This document shows, piece after piece, positions 1-11,980 of a DNA stretch of 64,000 nt. The position numbers were made by a program, and so were the translations under genes. Origin of the DNA: Ecdyonurus torrentis (lineage: Eukaryota > Arthropoda > Insecta > Ephemeroptera > Heptageniidae); assembly GCA_949318235.1 (NCBI GenBank), contig OX439133.1:3018097-3082096 (forward strand). The letters are read 5' to 3'. How positions within the stretch are numbered: the first letter of the stretch is position 1; each line of letters opens with the position of its first letter. Under the pieces are notes generated by a model, which saw only the letters and a program-made list of their open reading frames with translations, was not told the DNA's origin and searched no databases.

Positions 1-373
1 ACCGGAAATCGCTAAAAGAACTATATTTTCCCAATAAGTTTTTGTACATGATTCAATTCCAATAAAACAAACACTATAATTTTCAGATAAATTCAAGTAA
101 ATTTAAAATATATTTTTTTATACCAAAAAAATTTTCAATTATATTTTTAATTGTAAAAAAATTTCTAATTTGACTAAAATTTCCCGCTCAAATTTATATT
201 TCCACATTTACATGTTATCTTTAAAGTGTAATAACTTAAATATTTGATCGTGTTTTCACATGTTTGACATAACTAAATTTTTAAGTAACATTTCTTCTTT
301 ACTTTGTGTTAATATTATTATTATTATTCGCAACCGTCTTAGTTTGCGAGATATCAGTCGGTCACCTACCCCC

Positions 374-377
<4 letters not shown>
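1..377 (-). mobile_element. repeat family I, cut by the left edge
   Basis: ACCGGAAATCGCTAAAAGAA through to TATCAGTCGGTCACCTACCC and TTAA at 374-377. It matches 45806-46206 and 25617-26010. Confidence 0.75.

Positions 378-445
<68 letters not shown>
378..445. repeat. (AG)n microsatellite
   Basis: About 34 AG units directly after a family I end. Confidence 0.97.
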
Positions 446-449
<4 letters not shown>

Positions 450-628
450 AATCTGCATATAATAGTAATAATATATTTCAAATAATTAATTTTTTCATGA
501 AAGAATCTATACTAAAATTCTATGTATGATAAAATTTGAAATACACATAAATTAAAATGATTTTAATAAAAAATTCTGTTACGTACAGTATACTATATCA
601 AGTTAGATAAAATACAAATATGTAAAAT

Positions 629-772
629 TGAAAGGGTTTAGCTTTCGTGTTACACCGTGTTATATAAGCAGTAAACTGACATTGAAAAGGAGTCCCGGTC
701 GAGCCGAATTCCTTTTCAATGTCAGTTTACTGCTTATATAACACGGTGTAACACGAAAGCTAAACCCTTTCA
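629..772. mobile_element. hairpin element family G
   Basis: A perfect or near-perfect stem of about 64 bases per arm (TGAAAGGGTTTAGCTTTCGT ... to its inverse ending ACCCTTTCA) around a ~17-base GC-rich loop containing CCCGGTCGAGCCG. A second copy is at 11828. Confidence 0.87.
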
Positions 773-1036
773 TTAAAACTACCCGTGTAAAATAGGCGTT
801 AAATTACAAACTCTTATGTAAAATTGTTGATAATTTTTGTTTGTTTCAAAAATTCAGCAACAAAAAAAAGTTACTGATAAAAACTAATATTATAGTGAAT
901 GTTAAATATTTTTTATTGCATTTTTGTGTGTTTCCTTCACATATATAAACTTTTAAAAATAGATTGTGTTTCAAAAATAAAAATAATTATCATAAAAAAG
1001 AACATCGTGTTTTTATGTCAAAATATAAATGCAGTT

Positions 1037-1352
1037 TTAAAGGCGTAGAACACCTTGAACAAAATACTTGTCTGATATCCTAACATACCTAAATATCAAC
1101 GTTGATTTGGCCGTAGTCATTTATTTCTTATTTATTTTACATTCACTAAATGGCAGATGCGGTTTTATGACGTCATAGCTCTATAGTTCACGCACGCAAA
1201 ACAGGCGAGATATGACGTCATAAACCTGCATCTGCCTTTTTGTGAATGGAAAATAAATTAGAAATCAATGACTCCGGCCAAATCAACGTTGATATTTAGG
1301 CTATGTTAGAATATTATACTTTTTTTTTTGTTCAAGTTGTTCTACGCCTTTA
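1037..1352. mobile_element. MITE family C (long-TIR foldback)
   Basis: TTAAAGGCGTAGAACACCTT to GTTCTACGCCTTTAA. Long imperfect arms contain ATCAACGTTGATTTGGCC and two TGACGTCA sites around a short unique centre. Confidence 0.87.
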
Positions 1353-1355
1353 AGT

Positions 1356-1612
1356 ATTATTCACATGTCGCGTAAATTTGACGCGCTTCGAAAAGTTGGA
1401 ACAATGTAAACAAATGAAGCTGTTCACATCAGTGTTGTTCGTAAATCTGTTCTCTTGCAACAAAAAATGCGCATTCCATTTAAATAACCAAAGTTGATCG
1501 TCATTTTAGGAGCAGAGAACAGGGTTTACGAACAGTATTATTGTTTTACATAATAGAACAATTACATGTGAACAGCTCCATTTGTTTACATTGTTCACAC
1601 TTTTGTTTTACC
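1356..1612. mobile_element. palindromic element family K, interrupted by family J
   Basis: TATTCACATGTCGCGTAAAT and GGAACAATGTAAACAAATGA at the left. CATTTGTTTACATTGTTCAC at the right. Confidence 0.68.
1434..1536. mobile_element. short palindromic element family J nested in family K
   Basis: GTTCGTAAATCTGTTCTC to GAGAACAGGGTTTACGAAC, about 100 bp, with AAAAAATGCGCATTCCATTT inside. Confidence 0.78.
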
Positions 1613-1669
1613 GTCGATGCGGTTCAAATGTACACACCATGTGAACAATAAATATGTGTTTCTGCTTAC

Positions 1670-2698
1670 CTGAATCCCCAGGTAAACTGGTCGATAATTG
1701 ACTGATAATGAGTGACAGCCTCGTCATGCATGCTCCATCCTCCACCAGTGATCTCGAGCTGTCCACTGCGCACCAGTCTGCGCAGCTTCTCCTTCTTAGT
1801 GACGTCACTCTCTTGGCTCCACCATTGCCATAAGTAAGCACTCTCCACCCAGATAAACCTATAAGTAATGCATTAACCCATAAGTATAATCCATAAGTAG
1901 ATATAGTACTTGTACCCAAAACTATAATACATAAGTTGATATCTTATTGGACTTGTACCCATAAGTAAGCACTCTCCACCCAGATAAACCCAAGTAATGT
2001 AATAAACCATAAGTATAATACATAAGTAGACATTTTACGTGTACCGTGTACCTATAAGTAAGCATTCTCTACCCAGATAAACCTATAGCCCATAAGTCAG
2101 TTGTCATAAGTATTAACACATAACACATAAGTTTCTATTTATTAGTACGAACCCATAAGTTTACTATCATAAATAAGCACTCGCCGCAAAGATAAACCTA
2201 TAGCCCATAAGTTTTGTGATCTTATTAGAAACAACCCATAAGTTAACACTATAAAAATACATAAATCTATAGCCCATACCCATAACTATGGTAATATTTC
2301 ATAAGTATAACCCATAAGTTTTTATCTTTTATTATACCATAGCACCCATAAGTAAGCACCAATATAAACCTAGTTGCCATAAGTACTAACCCTCTAAGAA
2401 ATCTGCTCATATCAGTAATAACCCATAAGTAATCACTTTATCACCTCACGTAACTTAAGTTAATATAACAAAATAAGATTAAGTTATACCATAAGTATAT
2501 TATGTCAACCCATAAGTAAGCTGAAATATCAGTACCTAATCTCACCGCTAAATACAAATTGTCGCAAAAATCACTGACTTACCTTCTATCTGGCTGTTTT
2601 TCCAACTCTTCTAAAACTGAATCAATGATCATTTTTACCCCGGCAACTTGAGTGTAGTTTCGTACTGAAATATAGAGCGTACGTTATTAATAATACTG

Positions 2699-2785
<87 letters not shown>

Positions 2786-2824
2786 TATTATCATTCATTC
2801 ATTCATTCAATCAATCATTCATTC

Positions 2825-2866
<42 letters not shown>

Positions 2867-4959
2867 CAGTTAAAACTTAAATTGTTTAAATGTCAATTAA
2901 CCGGCTTATTTCCTTTAATTTCAAATCGCAGACTTGATAATAATTAATTAAAAGTTAATTAATTTGTTTTTAAATAACAGATTGGGTAAAATATAAATAA
3001 AGTAATGCATAATAAACAATAAAGTATAATACATGTCATGAATCTTATTTGCAGGCATTAAAATTTCCAATATTTTGTCATATATGCAGGAGTTGAAATC
3101 TCCATCAATGAAGCTTACTAGTTTAAACTTTAAACATATTACGAAAAAAACTAACTAAAGAGTTTTTATTTAGAATTTTTTTATAATAAATTTAATTTAG
3201 AATTTTTTATAATAAATTTATTAAATATATAAACAAAGTTTTTTTTAATATGTGCAGAGCTAACTATTTAGCACTGAAGAAATAACGTTTATACTAACAA
3301 GTTACTGTTTAAACTTTTGTCAACCAAGTTATTGGTTTGTACTGAAGAGTTACATCTATATAACTGAATAATTTGTACATTTTATGTTTTACGTGTAAAT
3401 TTGCAAAGTTCTTACGTCCATAGAAGTACTGGTCAACAGTCTTGAGCCAGCCTACGTCATCGTGTGTGTGAGGAATAAGATGGACGTTGAGGACTCCGGG
3501 CTTTGGTGTTGGACATGACTGTAGAACATACAGAATCATCATTAGAATATAGAGTATTTGCCTTCATGTTAAAGTCGATGCCATATTGGATAACTCAATA
3601 ACATGGGTGGCATAGGAAAATAACTTATTTTGCCAGTTTAAAAACACTATACAATATTTTTGAGAGCATTGATGTTGTAAATATGTTGAATTAGTATCTC
3701 AAGTATGTGAGAAAATAACAATAAATTAACCTTTTTCCCAAAGAAAATTGGCTTAATCAAAGTTTGTCCTATGCTGAGCAATGTTATGCACTACTACAGT
3801 ATGGCCTCGAAGCACATTAAATATGACGTCATCTGCATACACTCTATAGCCTCTTCACTCCCCGACGTTTTTTAAATAATTATTTCAGTGTCTTGAATTT
3901 TAAGCACGTTTTTGTGCGGGGCTCAGAATGACAAAAATATGAATATTTTTCAAAAAAGTTTTCTTACTTTTGCAGTTCTCCTACCCCCTCTAGAATGCTC
4001 AAAATAGCATTTAAAATATTGTAAATTCAAGGGCATTTCCTGGTCCAATATTTGTATTTTATCTCAATTTCTTCGATTCCCCCTCCCCCCCCCCCTATTG
4101 AATTATCTGGTGTTCAATGTATTGTATACTGCCACTGAAGATGTTATAGGTATTATACTGTAGATATTGAGCTAGATTATAGGGTGTGTACGCATGACGT
4201 CATTCTGAGTGCTTTTCGATGCTCTTCTTGAGCAATGAATAACATCGCTCCGCACAGGACAAACCAATTTTTTGGCTATTTTCTTTGGAAAATTAGCTGT
4301 TATTTGGTCATTATTATTATTATTATTTTTTTTTTTTTTGCATACTAATTCAACCTGTTAACAGCATCAATGCTCTCAAAAATATTGCAAAGTATTTTTA
4401 AACTGGCAAAATGTGTCATTTTCTTATACCCGCTAATGTTATTTAGTACTCACTTATGACGTCGACTTTGACATGAATGAAACCACCTTATACTGTAGGG
4501 TGGTTGCATGCATATTAAAGTCAACGCCATGTTGGATCACTAAATAACATAGGCTGCATAGGAAAATGACTCATTTTGCCAGTTTAAAACTACTAAGCAA
4601 TATTTTTGAGAGAATTGATGCTGTTAACAGGTTGAATTAGTACCTCAAGTATGCAAGAAAACTAAGAAGAGGGAGAAAGGTTTTCTCAAAGAAAATACCC
4701 AAAAACAACGTTTATCCTATGTTATTCATCATGTTATCCTAAGTTATCCTAAGTTATTCTTTGCTCCAATATGGCGTCAATGCGTATTTCCACGTGTTTT
4801 CTTTCACATACTCTATACATGGAAATAAAAAAAAATACGTAATTTATGCTATATTTATGTTATTATAGCATAAATAATAGTAAATTGAAAAAAATAGTTA
4901 CGCTACAACATACTATGCTTTAAATATGGTTATTCTGTATTGAACAAACTTTGATGTAA

Positions 4960-4993
<34 letters not shown>

Positions 4994-6956
4994 TAATTAA
5001 TAAAAAAAATGTGTACAGAAGTCCTTCCAAGACAATGAAAATATAAAAATGTTAGTAAGCATAACAAATTTACAATAATATTTTAACAAAATCAGCACAA
5101 TTCTCCTTTTTTTTTTTTTTTTTTTTACAGGAATAAAAATATATTTACTATATTTAGAATAAACTAAGAAATTAATATTTGCATAAATATAAATATTTAT
5201 AAATAGCATAATTATTAAGTTTTTTTTTTATCAGTGCATAAACATGATAGAAGCTTTATTTATTCAATATTACTATACAAAACACAAGTATTTTAATATT
5301 TGTCAATATTTAAATACTTAAAAATTTATTTCGCGTGTAAAAAAGTAAAAAAAAAACACTACAGTTTATTGTCAATAACAAGGTTTCGTGTCGATAATTT
5401 CATAGAAATTGGTATGATATCAAACGGCAGTTATACTAAAATATCTTTATCATTTTTATTTGATAATTTTGTTGTGCTATATTATGAAAAACCTGCTGGC
5501 GTGAAGATAACCATTTTTCCACTGTCATTTAACATACTTATTATTTCTATTCTTTTTTTTAGCACTGCTAAATATAGAGTGTATCCGCATGACGTCATAT
5601 TTAATGTACTTCAGGGGGGGAGTTGAAGTCCAGAACCCTCCCCCCCTCGTCAGGTCGGAAAAAGCATGGAAAAAATTTGGTGGTCCCCCCCCCCCCTCTT
5701 GCCAATGCTTAATATAGGCTGGAGCCCTCCCGTTGCAAAAATATCAAGCCACTGATGCGCTTGGAGGCCATACTGGAGCAATAAATAACATTGCTTAGTA
5801 TAGGACAAATTTTATTTTTGGCTACTTTCTTAGAGAAACCAGGTATTTTTTTATTATTATTACTTTTCTCACATATACTTGAGATATTAATTCAACCTAT
5901 TAACAACATCAATGCTCTCAAAAATATTGTATAGTGATTTTAAACTGGCAAAATGTGTTGTTTTCTTATACCGGCCCATGCTATTGAGTGATCCAACATG
6001 GCGTTGACTTTAACATAAATAAATACACCCTATTTAGTATTTTATAGAAATTTTGTTTCTTTCAGATCGAATGGCTTTTAACTAAGTTTTAGCTTGAAAC
6101 TAAGCTTTAAAAAATAGTAATTAAAAAGCGAAGTTTGGAAATATAGCAATATAATAAAAATAAATAAGTAATTTTTACTTAAATCCCTTGTCAACTTACT
6201 TTTTTATCATTTAGAATACTAGATTGATAATTACCATACCTTATTATCCATGAATTAGACACCAACACGTTGATTTTGTATTTATTTTCTTTCTTTTTTT
6301 ACTTTTTGCGGTTATATCACGTATCTGACGTCACAATGTACTGATTGGGGTAAAGAACTTGAGGGAGGGGCTTAACTTTATCACGTGACCAGAGCGATGA
6401 CTGTGATTGGCAGCGGTACAATGTGACGTCAGATACGTGATATAACAGTAAAAAGGAAAATAAACGAAAATAAATACAAAATCAATGTGTTGGTGTCTAA
6501 TTTAATTGGATAATAAGGTATGGTAATTATCAGTTTAGTATTTTAAATGATAAAAAATAAAGTTGACAAGGGCTTTAATGTTTATCTTGTATAGCTTATA
6601 CTTTAGCTTCAAAATCTTTCGCTTTTTTGAATTTCAACTGAATTTTAGTTTTAAAAATATGTGACTTAATATTGAATAAAATTTAGGAAAATAAGAGCTT
6701 TGAAAAATTTAGTTTAGTTTTTTTTTTTTTTTTTTTTTTTGTTAACTCAAGTTATTAAAGTTATAGCTGCTTCATTACCCCATAAGGCTGCTAGCTTTTT
6801 GTTTTCACCTTTTTGTTTTCACCTTTTTTTTTTTTTTTTTTTTGTGAATATAAAAATAAAAAGATATAAACTTACTGAGTAGCCACAAGTCGCACTGGTC
6901 CCATGTAAATTGAACAAAACGAGCACAGAGGTCAATAAAACTGCGTGTCTCCACAT
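1670..6956 (-). CDS. MAN2B1: lysosomal alpha-mannosidase, N-terminal four exons (partial gene)
   Basis: Glycoside hydrolase family 38 enzyme that removes alpha-mannose from N-glycans in lysosomes. Four minus-strand exons join in phase: 6876-6956 (27 codons from ATG, hydrophobic signal peptide ending CGYS), 3416-3518, 2583-2664 and 1670-1858. All have GT donors and AG acceptors. The join gives [20 protein letters not shown], then [18 protein letters not shown], then [20 protein letters not shown], then [14 protein letters not shown] and [24 protein letters not shown] holds two of the known catalytic zinc ligands (His and Asp). GGW.M.DEA is also typical of the lysosomal branch. The nucleophile motif (family IDPFGHS) and the rest of the protein lie left of position 1. 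Introns are filled with repeats. The family assignment is firm; the exon ends are read from consensus only. Confidence 0.93.
1829..2520. repeat. degenerate tandem repeat seeded by mannosidase exon edge
   Basis: CATAAGTAAGCACTCTCCAC followed by CCAGATAAACC recurs near 1829, 1962, 2053, 2165 and 2343, between many CCATAAGTA units. The copy at 1829-1860 is the acceptor end of the mannosidase exon itself; the others lie in the preceding intron. Confidence 0.8.
2697..2866. repeat. (TCAA)n/(TCAT)n microsatellite
   Basis: Two TCAA blocks separated by CATT units, in a mannosidase intron. Confidence 0.97.
3548..3848 (-). mobile_element. MITE family A
   Basis: About 300 bp. Reverse orientation, from TATAGAGTATTTGCC to GCATACACTCTATA. 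It carries the family interior CTCAAGTATGTGAGAAAATA and ATATGACGTCAT. Confidence 0.8.
4178..4492 (+). mobile_element. MITE family A, head-to-head with the next copy
   Basis: It begins TATAGGGTGTGTACGCATGA with TGACGTCA, then GAGCAATGAATAACAT and AAACTGGCAAAATGTG. It abuts a second copy in opposite orientation at about 4492. Confidence 0.8.
4493..4817 (-). mobile_element. MITE family A, diverged copy
   Basis: The interior (GTCAACGCCATGTTGGATCA, TTTGCCAGTTTAAAAC) matches the family. The far terminus ACTCTATA is diverged, and TGACGTCA has mutated away. Confidence 0.72.
5573..6036 (+). mobile_element. MITE family A with a GC-rich insert
   Basis: It starts TATAGAGTGTATCCGCATGA and ends ATACACCCTATT. 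About 140 bases of C/G-run-rich sequence (5616-5755, including CCCTCCCCCCCT) interrupt the usual interior after TGACGTCA. Confidence 0.75.
6179..6578. mobile_element. MITE family D
   Basis: TTAAATCCCTTGTCAACTTA to AAGTTGACAAGGGCTTTAA, about 400 bp palindromic element with two TGACGTCA sites (CTGACGTCACAATG and CATTG inverse near TGACGTCAGATACG). Confidence 0.85.
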
Positions 6957-7094
6957 TTTACTTTTCTACCTGAAATACAATTCATATGTATATTAATTTA
7001 AAGCCATAGAACAGAAGAAAACATAAGTATTTACATCACAAAACACTTGATGGGGAATTACATTTATTTTTCATTCACATTATTATCTTTAAAG

Positions 7095-7242
7095 TGAAAT
7101 AACTCAAATATTTGCTGATATTTTCACATGTTCGACATAACTAAACTTTTGAGCAACATTTCATCTTTACTTGATGTTAATTTTATATTTGACGGCCCTT
7201 CAGTTTGTCACATATCAGTCGGGCAACTACTACCTTAAAATA
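7095..7242 (-). mobile_element. repeat family I, fragment
   Basis: AACTCAAATATTTGCTGATA through CATATCAGTCGGGCAACTAC, a diverged end fragment. Confidence 0.55.
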
Positions 7243-7562
7243 ATAATAAAAACTCGGGTTTATAGCTAAACAGGTCTTAAAAAAATCAACTTGTTAAAAA
7301 AAAAAAAATTAAAGCCCTGTTATAACGATATAGCATAAATTATGTAAAAAAAAATTTCGCGCATAAACATTATAATTTTGTTTTTAATCGTCGGTTTCCA
7401 CGTGCATTTTTCGTGCATAAACATTATAATTTTTTTTTAATCGTCGGTTTCTACACGAAAATAATAAATTACGTAATTTATGCTGCATTTATGTCATTAT
7501 ATAGCATAAACAATGTTAAATTAGCACAACATAAATAATTATGCTGTACATAACAATTATGC

Positions 7563-7850
7563 TATAGACCGGTTGCAGTCATATTTAAGAGCCACCATTT
7601 CTTTGGTCAGGAATACATAGGCCAGCATAGGAAAAACGTGATTTTTATATTTTTTAATAGCAAAAGAAGCTTCAAACCTCAATCAAAACCTTATTTCTAG
7701 TGCCTAATAAGGTCGAAGAATATGAGAAAAATTTATTCGAAACTTTTGTATGTGAAAAATTAGGAGAACTGATGTTTCCCCTATGCTGGACAATGCATTA
7801 GGTACCACAAACATGGTGACAAAGCGCAAGGATGTGCAAGTGATCTATAT
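7563..7850. mobile_element. MITE family F
   Basis: TATAGACCGGTTGCAGTCAT and an interior with GGCCAGCATAGGAAAAAC and GAAGCTTCAAACCTCAATC, shared with 15090 and 53207. Confidence 0.75.
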
Positions 7851-8433
7851 ATAACATAATTATTATGCAATATAACAAAGATTATGCATTATTGAAGAAA
7901 TTGTGCTGATAATGAGCTAACAAAATTATTATGTAGTTATTTTTTTTTCGTGTACAAAAAAAGTTGTACACAATTTAAGAATAATTTTTCCTGTTTAATA
8001 AAAGACAAAAATCTTACCTTTTCACTTATATCACACAAAAAATGTTTTATTATTTTTAAAATGTTTTAAAAAATGTTTAGCGAAGTTTTTAAAAGTAGAA
8101 CATTAACAAATTTAATTTTTAAAAAAAATGTTTGGCATGTTTTTTATTTTAGTTAAAATATTTTGATTATAGTAAATAGTTGATAACGAAAATATATAGC
8201 AACAAAATGATAAACACAAAAATTGGTTAAATTAAATATTTTTGCTGATTGTTCATATTTGAATGGACACCTGCTTCAGTGATAACGAACATTATTTATT
8301 GCCCTACAATTTGGTAATCGTGCATGAATTATTGGGAAAATTTAACATTTAAAACTGCAAAACAAGGTTGAAAAAGAAGGGGGAACTGAACTCTTTTCAA
8401 ATGTTACATACAAATTTTGTTGTTTCAAATAGT

Positions 8434-8972
8434 CGTTAAAAATCACAATTTTGCAATACTTTAAAGGCATAGACTACATAAAACAACATGCGCTTTTTAA
8501 TGAATACACATGAAACGGGATCTTCAAAACTGTTGACAATTTTTACCAGAATGTTAATGTAGCCTCACGAGAGAGCGTGAAAATACTGTAAAGTATGCAA
8601 TTTAATTGACTATTCATGTTTATGACGTCAGAAACATGCAAAAATTAGTATGAAAATGTTGTAAGGGTTGCATAAATCAAAATTTCTGATCACTGCTACG
8701 CAGCTATAGTTGGATTTTGAGACAAACTAAAGTTATTTATGTAAATCCCATCAAGTGTTATGTGCTATAAATGCATATATTTTTCTCTGGTCTATTCCTT
8801 TAAGTATTGTGGAATCAACGATTATGACGTCACTAAATTTTGACAATAATAATTAACGGCTTTTTATTGTGTACTTAAGTTTTTAACTTTAAAATATCAA
8901 CGTTTAGTGACGTCATAACCGTTGATTCCACAATAATTAAAGAATTGCAAAACTGTGTACTAGCTTTTCAAC
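8434..8972. mobile_element. element family M, split by family B
   Basis: CACAATTTTGCAATACTTTAA on the left of the family B insert (one base over 20 dropped at the TTAA). GTGGAATCAACGATTATGAC and GCAAAACTGTGTACTAGC on the right. Two TGACGTCA sites. Confidence 0.7.
8461..8802 (+). mobile_element. MITE family B inserted in family M
   Basis: TTAA-flanked element from AGGCATAGACTACATA to TCTGGTCTATTCC. It carries TATGACGTCAG and GTATGAAAATGTTG. The flanks rejoin as a family M element. Confidence 0.85.
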
Positions 8973-9089
8973 TTTTTTTTTATTATTATTATTTTTTTAA
9001 TGTTTAAATTAATTTATTATTTAATTATTAATAAATTTTAATAAATGTCAGTTCGATACTTGCGATTTCATTTCTACATCCACAATCTT

Positions 9090-9345
9090 CAGAAATCCTG
9101 TGTGTGCGCGCTCATCAGAAACGGTTTAGCCACACGGCCTAGTATAAACATCCCGGCATTCGTCATAGCATACTGAGGAAACCATGAAAACACTCAGTCA
9201 AGACATTTAGCAATGTTGACTTTGTCTCCAAGCTATCTCCTTGCCATCGCCAGAGTGTCGTCAAAGTTTAGATGGTCACTGGGTTTGAACCCGTGACCTC
9301 TTGAACGCAAGTCAGACATGCGAACCACTAGACCTTAATTTTATC
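9090..9345 (-). mobile_element. tRNA-derived SINE
   Basis: On the minus strand GGTCTAGTGGTTCGCATGTC (A-box-like) is followed ~35 bases later by GGTTCAAACCC (B box). The body includes GACGAATGCCGGGATG, related to the SINE at 9378. The head does not fold as a clean tRNA, so it is not a functional tRNA gene. Confidence 0.65.
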
Positions 9346-9377
9346 TCATAGAAAGAAGAAATTACATGATTTATGCT

Positions 9378-9720
9378 GGTATGGCCGAGTGGTGAAGGCA
9401 GCTGACTCGCAACTCTGTACTCTTCACCGAGTATAGGTTCGAGCCACTGCTAGCTGGGTGCGTACGTCAAGTGTGAGAGCACAACACGTTGCACGATGTA
9501 TGTTTACATGCATTCCATGACGACGCACAGTATTCGGGAGGTGCATGATTGATGTGATTGCACCGACCAGCCTGCCTAGATGTTTCCACGGTTTCTCTAG
9601 TATGTCATGGCGAATGCCGGGCTGTGGCCGGCCCGTGTGTGCTTTTCCATTAATTAGAAAGTCCTTAGCTGTCGATAAGACCATGTCTTGACTGGGACTG
9701 GGATTGGTGTATAGCACGAT
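9378..9720 (+). mobile_element. tRNA-derived SINE with Leu/Ser-like head
   Basis: GGTATGGCCGAGTGGTGAAG (A box) and GGTTCGAGCC (B box) with a long variable arm between. The body holds GGCGAATGCCGGGCTGTGGC. It lies in opposite orientation to its relative at 9090-9345. Confidence 0.65.
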
Positions 9721-9729
9721 AACACAATA

Positions 9730-10260
9730 TGGCAAGCAAAAAAAGTGCTATATTTAATTCATTATAGCATAAATTAGCTTATACTATGACAAATTAAGCA
9801 TAAATTACAAAATAGTATATAATAGTAGAAAGTATAAATTACAAAATTTATGCTGCATTTATGTCAAATTATAGAATAAATCATGTTAAATAAGAACAAG
9901 ATAAATAATTGTACTGTAAAATATAATATTTATGCTATGTGATAGAGTTTTTATAAAAATAGCATAAAAAATGTTTTACACGAACAAAAATAAATACATA
10001 ATAATTATGCTAGCCAATTTTTAGCACAATTTGTTCAATAAAGCATAATTTATGTTATACCTCATAATAATTATGTTACTAGAATAAATATTATGTTTTA
10101 CAGCATAATTATTTATGTTATTCTAATTTAGTATTATTTATGCTATATAATAACATTCAGCATAAATTATGTAATTTATTCTTTCCATGTTTTGAACAAA
10201 TTGTACTTAAAATTACTCAGCATAATTATTACATAGCTATTTTTGGCCGTGAAAGTAATA
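9730..10260. repeat. AT-rich GCATAAATTA-type repeat
   Basis: Dense words such as GCATAAATTACAAAATTTAT and ATAATTATGCTA in both orientations. Related patches lie at 4840-4960, 7300-7560, 29510-29670, 37060-37190 and 42905-43090. No coding capacity. Confidence 0.5.
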
Positions 10261-10267
10261 TAATTAT

Positions 10268-10606
10268 TTAAGGCGGGAAATCAGCTACTGCGGGATTTGA
10301 CTAAAAAGTTGTAAAGACAGAAAAATCTGAAATTTTGTACAGTGATACGTTAGGATTAGGTACCTTCAAAAATGTAAAAATTTTGAGGGGTCACCATGCT
10401 AGTTTTTTAATTATGATTTTTTGAAGTTTTAGTCCCATACGAGCCCATGTTAATTTCAATAATTATTCTCTCTCTTATCTGATGGTCACGGGTTCTGAAA
10501 TTTTTATCATAGATAGCTGTTACTGTTAACTTTCAAATGTCATTATAAAATTTGGAAGTTTTCTTTTTAAATTTTGAGATACAAGCCAACTGAATACAAC
10601 CCTTAA
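10268..10606 (+). mobile_element. repeat family H
   Basis: TTAAGGCGGGAAATCAGC to TACAACCCTTAA, flanked by TTAA, with GGGGTCACCATGCTAG and CTTATCTGATGGTCACG inside. Confidence 0.75.
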
Positions 10607-10794
10607 TTAGTAAAGAAGTGTCAATGTGTTAATCAATATTACCAATACTGAGATTGACAGATATCAGATCAATAACCTTGTATTGTTATCAGTAGCGGCA
10701 GAGTGGCGACAGTTGCTTATCAGTCGCGCAGTGATTGATAATACACGATGATCTACGTGCGCTTAGCAGCATGTGTATATATTGAAGGCTATGA

Positions 10795-11096
10795 TATAGG
10801 GTATATCCACATGACGTCATATTTAATGCACTTCAAGGTCATACTGGAGTAGTGAACAACATTGCTCAGCATATGTTTTTTTAAGGCTATTTTCTTTGGA
10901 AAATCTGTTAATTTTTTGTTGTTATTATTTTTCTCACATACTTGAGATATTAATTCAACATATTTACAGCATCAATGCACTCAAAAATATTGAATAGTGT
11001 TTTTAAACTGGCAAAATTAGTGATTTTCCTATACTGCCCATGTTATTGAGTTATCCAACATGGCGTTGATTTTCACATGAATACATACACCCTATA
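10795..11096 (+). mobile_element. MITE family A
   Basis: About 300 bp with TATAGGGTATATCCACATGA at the left end and ATACACCCTATA at the right. It shares its last TATA with the next copy, so the pair is a tandem insertion at one TA-rich site. Confidence 0.82.
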
Positions 11097-11400
11097 GGGT
11101 GTATGCGGATGACGTCATATTTATTTCGCTTGGAAGCCATACTGGAGTAGTGAATAACGTTACTCAGTATAGGACAAACTTCAAATAAGCCAATTTGCTT
11201 TGGGAAATCGTTTTATTTTTTTTATTTTTATTGTTATTTTTCTCACATACTTGAGATATTAATTCAACATATTTACAGCATCAATGCTCTCAAAAATATT
11301 GTATAGTGTTTTTAAACTGATAAAATTAGTGATTTTCCTATACTGCCCATGTTATTGAGTTATCCAATATGGCGTTGACTTGAACATGAATGCATACACA
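11093..11400 (+). mobile_element. MITE family A, tandem with the previous copy
   Basis: It starts TATAGGGTGTATGCGGATGA and ends GCATACACA, missing the final CCTATA. Its interior is very close to the previous copy. Confidence 0.8.
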
Positions 11401-11827
11401 AGTATTGCACAGATTTAAAGGCTCTTAAAACACTTTGAAATTAAAACCTTTTTATATTTATTAGTAGAGAGTGGAAAAAAGTCTATTTTTTTCATCAAAT
11501 TTTCTCTAAAATATTAAAATATAAAATATCTTCAATAATCTCATATATAAAAATTAATTGCACATAACATACATATTATGTATGTTATGTGCAATTAATT
11601 TTTAAGTAATTATAAGTACCATAATTTTTATATATACATCTTTGTTATGTGGTGGCCTATGTACTAGGTACCACTTACTTCATTGTCCATCTCGGACCCT
11701 ATCATTAAGTCAATATGCAAAAATGTAGACTTATAGAGTGAAATGTAAATATATATGTATAAGTACACCTTGGTGTTTAATAAATAAAATAAATATATTA
11801 TAAAGAAATTATAAAGAAATTAAATAT

Positions 11828-11980
11828 TGAAAGGGTTTAGCTTTCGTGTTACACCGTGTTATATAAGCAGTAAACTGACATTGAAAAGGAATTCGGCTCG
11901 ACCGGGGCTCGACGAATTCCTTTTCAATGTCAGTTTACTGCTTATATAACACGGTGTAACACGAAAGCTAAACCCTTTCA
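11828..11980. mobile_element. hairpin element family G, loop in the other orientation
   Basis: The same stem as at 629 and the same 3' flank (ATTAAAACT.CCCGTGTAAA). The loop starts with CGGCTCGACCGGG, the reverse complement of the loop in the first copy. Confidence 0.87.

Noticed and set aside
2697..2866. Regular repeat arrays as CRISPR
   Set aside because: They are contiguous 4-base microsatellites without spacers, in a eukaryotic genome.
9424..9735. 103-codon minus-strand frame
   Set aside because: It lies wholly inside a tRNA-derived SINE.
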